11,787 nucleotides of DNA from assembly GCA_910592205.1 (NCBI GenBank), contig CAJVPJ010001167.1, forward strand, positions 1 through 11,787. The letters run 5' to 3'. The translations under genes and the position numbers were made by a program. Positions within the stretch are counted from its first letter, which is position 1. Each line of letters begins with the position of its first letter. The notes below the pieces were generated by a model, which was not told the origin of the DNA, did not search any database, and saw only the letters and a program-made list of their open reading frames with translations. The stretch comes from Paraglomus occultum (Eukaryota > Glomeromycota > Glomeromycetes > Paraglomerales > Paraglomeraceae). Shown here piece by piece: positions 7,306 to 11,787 of the stretch.

Positions 7306-9403
7306 ACATAAATAGGTTAATGTATCTATTTCTGGACCTATCCCGTTTTCTATTGTTAGATTGACGTTAAATGAACTTCCAATGGGCGACTGTTACTTAT
7401 TAGGCCAAATAAAAAGACTCCAAAACCATATGGGGTAAAAAACTTCTTACCAAGGAAGATATATCAAACAGACTGTTTACAATGTTATCGCTATCGCTAT
7501 GAATATTAATATGTTATCTTTTAAACTTTCCATTTAATATTAATAATATTTTCGACAAACAATCGCTAGAGCCGGAAAAAGTCTAGCGCACATCCCAAAC
7601 ATGATAATTGGATTTTAAAGTATCAGTCGAGAAGTCAACAACTTAATACAGTGATTGCCTTCTAGTAGAAACTACGGATAACTTTGTACTACAACTAATA
7701 AATTTTCATTCATCGCTGGTAAGCCTGCGTTACCTCGCAATAAAGTCACCGATCTCTAGCATATTTCAAAGATACTCTAACCATTTTTGACATTTCCAGT
7801 AACGTGATTTTGAGAAATTTTTATCCTGATGAGCTTCGCCATCCCAGCCTCAAAACATGGCTTGGACGCTGTTAATAACGGCTGATGCTGAGAATAGTCA
7901 AAGGAATTAATTTACAAAATAATTTTTGGTCAGTATCATTACCGTCACATTGCGATATTGCTATGACATATTATTTATGCTTGTTATTTATAATACTTAC
8001 ATCTCTCCTTAATAAATTTTATATTAGTAATATAAAAAAAAAGATCATCTGATCAGTTATACAGCCGCACTGATGCGTAAAATACGAGCCCGATATAGAC
8101 GAACGATTAACGTCTTACACTATTGATATGGGCGAACAATTAATTTGTATAAAAATTGCTGAGTCATACATCTCTCACGCTAGTAACGCGAACCGAAGAT
8201 TGTCTTGTTAATTTCTATATTACAACGGAGGCCTTGTTTTGCTTCTGGTTTCCAGATTGTAACGTGATATAGCCAAGGTTCATTAATCTCGAAGATACCA
8301 TCAAATCTGGTTCTAAGCTATTTACTATTATCGAATCATTTGTTTGCTGTACATATCAACATATTAATAATTGGATACATATGGCATTTCTGAAAGAACG
8401 GACAATACCATGTAACCTTTATAGTTGGATTTAACTTTCTAATCTCGGGAAACTTTATACCCGGCGAATTGCATAAAAAGGTACATTCTGCTTGTTCAAT
8501 ACAAGTCACGTAGAACCGATTAGTTAATTCTGCTAATCGAAAACTGTGTTTGCATCGATTGCACGCACAATGAATTCTCATTTCCCCAATCCATTCTAAG
8601 AACGCACATCGCATCCCGACCATAACTATTACGATAATTAGGCTTGCTTTTAGGACAAATCTGAAAATGTACCAGTCTTGTTTATTCAGTCTGTCAATAA
8701 TGTTCTAACAAAATTACAAAAGTCAAAAGTCAATGATTGGTGTTTCCACTTTTTGCATTAATGACTGTATTTAAGCGATGCCAGACTGTGACAGAACCGG
8801 ACAAAGGAAACATCAACATCAGATGCAGTTTAGAATGACATTCTATCTTTTTCTTTTTTCTTGGCACTAGCATACAAATCACTAGTCTCCGTAGCTAATC
8901 TGTTGCATGGTACAGTCCCGAATTTTGTCATAACATTTATCCAACAAATGCTTCTTTTTCTGCGCAAGTCTACAAATTATTGAATCAACGGAATGGAGAG
9001 CACAAGGAACTGTTTCGCTCCCTGACAATTTATAAGTACAGCATATATGTCTAGATAGTTACAGTAAATATGTAACAATTTTATTAATATTCACCATTGC
9101 TCACAAGCAGTCATTTGCTGCGACCAATGACATACATTCTCTTTATTTTATCCAATAACGAAAAATGTTATAAAAAAACAAGTAACTTCAAAAGTTTAAG
9201 TTTTTTTAATACAAATCTTAGATCAATTATGATGTGCATTTCGTTAATATTGATCTGTTACTCCTGTGCAGTTTAGCACATAACTACATATTCAAGTTGA
9301 AAATAGAGAGATATTTTAATATTAAGCCAGAAATATGGGGCAAAGCTTATATCTGACCTGCAACAGCAAATCTTGAATACGGGATTATGTTTAATCTGTG
9401 CAA
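7306..9403. other. gene-poor AT-rich region upstream of the rhomboid gene
   Basis: I could support no gene here on either strand. The longest ATG-started ORF is a 95-codon, cysteine-rich frame on minus (8623-8336), described in the findings. Short frames with good ATGs at 7829 (+) and 7842 (-) end within 18-21 codons. I found no tRNA B-box, snoRNA box pair with a closing stem, or transposase-like reading frame. The first few hundred bases should contain the rhomboid promoter. Confidence 0.45.
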
Positions 9404-9475
9404 GTGGCTGTGTGGCGGGGGCTAGCCACTCCACTCCAAAGTGGAGTTACGGCCCCGCCACACGGCCTCACAGCC
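9404..9475. repeat. GC-rich imperfect hairpin element (72 nt)
   Basis: This block is about 68% G+C in strongly AT-rich surroundings. It folds as nested stems: 9406-9410 with 9471-9475 (5 bp), 9411-9420 with 9453-9462 (10 bp, perfect, TGTGGCGGGG), and 9428-9435 with 9440-9447 (8 bp, ACTCCACT) closed by a four-base loop. There is an asymmetric bulge on the right arm (9463-9470). It contains no ORF. I see no convincing target-site duplication at its edges. It could be a small non-autonomous repeat or a structured RNA; copy number elsewhere is unknown. Confidence 0.7.
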
Positions 9476-11637
9476 CTATTTGTCAAAATATTTGCGTCTT
9501 ATGATTTGTAATAATGATGAAAACTTGATGCATTGCTTACAAATATTTACATTTTTGTAAGTCTTTTGCTTTGTGTATAGATTATGCTAGACACATCTTT
9601 TACTTCATGCTTTTATGAGTTCGAGCGTAACCCTCAATTTGCTTTCCCAATTTAAACTCAATACCTAAGATTTTACGGATTATTTTAGGGTTGAGGTTAC
9701 AATAATTAGTAATTGCAACTGTTTGAAAAAAAATTTTATAACAAAAATACATCAGAACATCAGATCGAACGGGGCTATCTAGTACTAACTGATTTGTCAA
9801 CCAACAAAAAGTTATTGGCTTGTGGGACCTCATAAGTGCGACCTTACAAAGCGAGAATGCGATAAATATTATCTTCCAAGGATGCTTAAAGACACGTTGG
9901 ATAACACGTAGGCAAATTGTCAAAGTAGAAATATATGCATCAAATCTTTATATTATCAGAATTTTTACCCTTCTTGATAAGTAGATAAAATATAATTTTT
10001 GTCTCGAATTAGCAATATATGAGATACAAATATATATATGATAGGAAAACGTGACGTCTACTTTTAAAATTATTCAATCTATCTCTCTCTTATGCATTAT
10101 TTGGTAACTTACGTTTTGTTCTTTCATGGGATAGAATATTAAGGTTTGCTTTAACTTATATTACTCGGGGAATTACCATCACGTTGTCACAAATTAAAAG
10201 TGCTTTTCCAGGGTCTTGTCGAACGCCTATCATTCGACTTGGAAAATGAAACGAACACAATCCGCCCGACGAGATACAACGCCGGACAGACCGAAAAAAA
10301 AGGTTGAATGCCTTAATATTACAATCATTTTTTTGCGGTTGATTGTAGGCTGACTAATTTGCGACAAAACTGGCGTAAACTACTTAACTTCTCGCATTCA
10401 ACTAAGATAAACGTCCAATTCGGCTTTGTAAAACAAATTGCAAGTCGTATTGATAATGTATACTTGGAAATGATTCTCGCTTGCCGAGTTGGCTAATAAT
10501 AAAACTCCGATTGAATAAAGATAATACTCAAGCGTGCCAAAACCGTTCTTTGAAGCCGGATAATATCGTATATGTACAGGTACGTCTGACAAATACATGA
10601 TGAAATACATTATATCGTTGCAAGAAAAGTATGTCAATTTGCATATGCGGAGGCTTCTCATTGGAAGTTTATCAAAAGTTAAACCATAAAATGCGTAAAC
10701 TATCGTTCTGGCATTTGTTATATGTCCATTTCTATAATTCACAATGATATGTTTTTCACATTTAAACTATGATGCGTTAAGTAAATGCAATTTATTCAGG
10801 AAATGGCTAACAAGCTAAGTATTTAATTTTCTACCATACAGATTGCTGTCTGCGCTCTATTGCTCTTGCGGGTACTGGGTTAGTAAGATATGGGGTTGAA
10901 CTTGTAGTAGTTGCTGACCAAATCCACTTTAATAAGCATATAATAATGCTGATGTGCATACTTTATAATTGCAAAATGTATTCGAAAAAGTTCTTACCCA
11001 CTATTTTGCAAAGACACAGAAACGTGTAACATCTTTTACGTGTTGTGCAAACCCGAAGAGATAAATTTACAAGCACCAGACAATTTTCATATTAATCATC
11101 AACGCGACATGGTCAGTGAGACTCGATGCTACGCCAGATAATTCTCTCAAAATGGTAGAATTTCGAGCTACTATCTTTAAGCTTGAATTTTTGTTTTTGA
11201 TATAAAAACTATGTTTACAACAAACCTTTGCAAATGTTTGCAGCATTTTTATTCTCATATTTTCATATTATGCAATCAACAACATTTTTTCAAAATCCTA
11301 AATTTAGACAGCATTACATTGCTTCCGTATTCCCGACCCAAGATAATTGACGAGATGTGTATTCTTTACGTGTACGAGCTTAACACACATTTTTTTTGCG
11401 CAAACCTTTGTTGGATCGGGTTTTTTTACGGACAGTTGTAGTCTTGATTGGTCATGGACGCGAAAGTATACGGTATAAAAATTTATTGCTATCATAGCTG
11501 GTATATCATATACACATTATTATTATTATACGTAATAACAAAGCTTAATAATAAAAATTGGTATAACCACGTAAAGGAAATAATGTTTTGTAATGGCAAA
11601 ATCCAAATATCGTTATATTCAGTCATCGTTGTTGTAT
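9476..11637. other. gene-poor AT-rich region
   Basis: No supported gene. A G+C-richer patch at 10220-10300 holds a well-placed ATG (10246) opening a basic N-terminus, and open frames follow it on + up to 10747, but no single splice model stands out (see findings). The overlapping minus-strand ORF 10742-10398 starts on GTG, not ATG. The frames at 9923-9600, 11258-11067, 11211-11441 and 11495-11304 have no recognisable features. Confidence 0.45.
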
Positions 11638-11765
11638 GTCGGTTTGGAATTTATGTCCATTCGGAATGGACATATGTCGGATGGGAATTTGTGTCCATTC
11701 GGAATGGACATATGTCGGTTTGGAATTTATGTCCATTCCGAATGGACATGTATGTCAGATTGGAA
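11638..11765. repeat. 38-bp tandem minisatellite with an internal palindrome in every unit
   Basis: Units: 11638-11675 (38 bp), 11676-11713 (38 bp), 11714-11753 (40 bp, GT inserted near its end) and a decayed partial unit from 11754. Each full unit carries the perfect odd palindrome TGTCCATTC-N-GAATGGACA. The centre base is G in units 1 and 2 and C in unit 3. The unit length is not a multiple of three, so this is not a protein repeat even though one frame stays open through it. Confidence 0.9.
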
Positions 11766-11787
11766 TCATAAAGACAATCAGGTAACA

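Noticed and set aside
7827-7895. CTGATGA followed by CTGA motifs, suggesting a C/D snoRNA or a hammerhead ribozyme core
   Set aside because: There is no terminal stem bringing the boxes together, no GAAAC partner for a hammerhead, and the C-box lacks its leading purine.
8882-9133. Possible two-exon small gene on minus (ATG 9133, GTGAGC donor 9104, acceptor before 9050), 65 residues
   Set aside because: The splice signals are in phase, but the product is unrecognised and a second overlapping frame is equally open and Lys-rich, so the coding appearance comes from A/G-rich sequence.
10398-10742. 114-codon minus-strand ORF
   Set aside because: It begins on GTG, not ATG, has no recognisable domain, and overlaps equally open plus-strand frames.
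11448-11771. 107-codon ORF through the minisatellite as a repeat protein
   Set aside because: The 38-bp period is not a multiple of three, so successive units are read in different frames; its opening GTG is not a eukaryotic start.
1-11787. tRNA, rRNA, CRISPR or transposase genes
   Set aside because: No B-box with a matching acceptor stem, no direct-repeat/spacer array, and no transposase or reverse-transcriptase motif was seen on either strand by eye.

Overview
This is a eukaryotic nuclear window: AT-rich, with short spliceosomal introns (66-97 nt) carrying ordinary GT/AG borders and one GC/AG border. It holds three protein genes in the first 7.3 kb and about 4.5 kb of sequence in which I can support no gene. 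The rhomboid protein has a fungal look (a 'NPMIGPSSE-VLILMGARFVPC' core and a Cys-rich tail). The bacterial-type iron-sulfur serine dehydratase and the palindromic minisatellite at the right edge would fit an early-diverging fungus (Mucoromycota; perhaps Glomeromycotina). That placement is an impression, not a demonstrated result.

Layout. Bases 1-670 are upstream sequence with a suspicious 44-codon ORF (500-634) that could be a first exon. A single-exon TOPORS-like RING E3 ligase lies on + at 671-1528. A 548-bp convergent intergenic segment (1529-2076) is rich in small hairpins. An eight-exon gene on - (4484 down to 2077) encodes a 604-residue single-chain [4Fe-4S] L-serine dehydratase with an N-terminal mitochondrial presequence. 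I reconstructed all seven introns, and every phase closes in frame. A 1-kb spacer (4485-5525) should carry its promoter and the 3' end of the next gene. A three-exon gene on - (7305 down to 5526) encodes a catalytically complete rhomboid intramembrane protease. From 7306 to the right end there is no convincing gene. That stretch holds a GC-rich 72-nt imperfect hairpin (9404-9475) and a 38-bp tandem repeat whose units each contain a 19-nt palindrome (11638-11765).

The genes do not form an operon-like or obviously cooperating system. The ligase would act in nuclear ubiquitin/SUMO control, the dehydratase in mitochondrial serine breakdown to pyruvate and ammonia, and the protease in endomembranes. 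The most interesting biology is the dehydratase. It is a bacterial-type oxygen-sensitive Fe-S enzyme family, here rich in introns and fitted with a mitochondrial targeting signal. It keeps the three cluster cysteines and a C-terminal cysteine at exactly the spacing I recall for the bacterial 'tail-in-mouth' enzyme.
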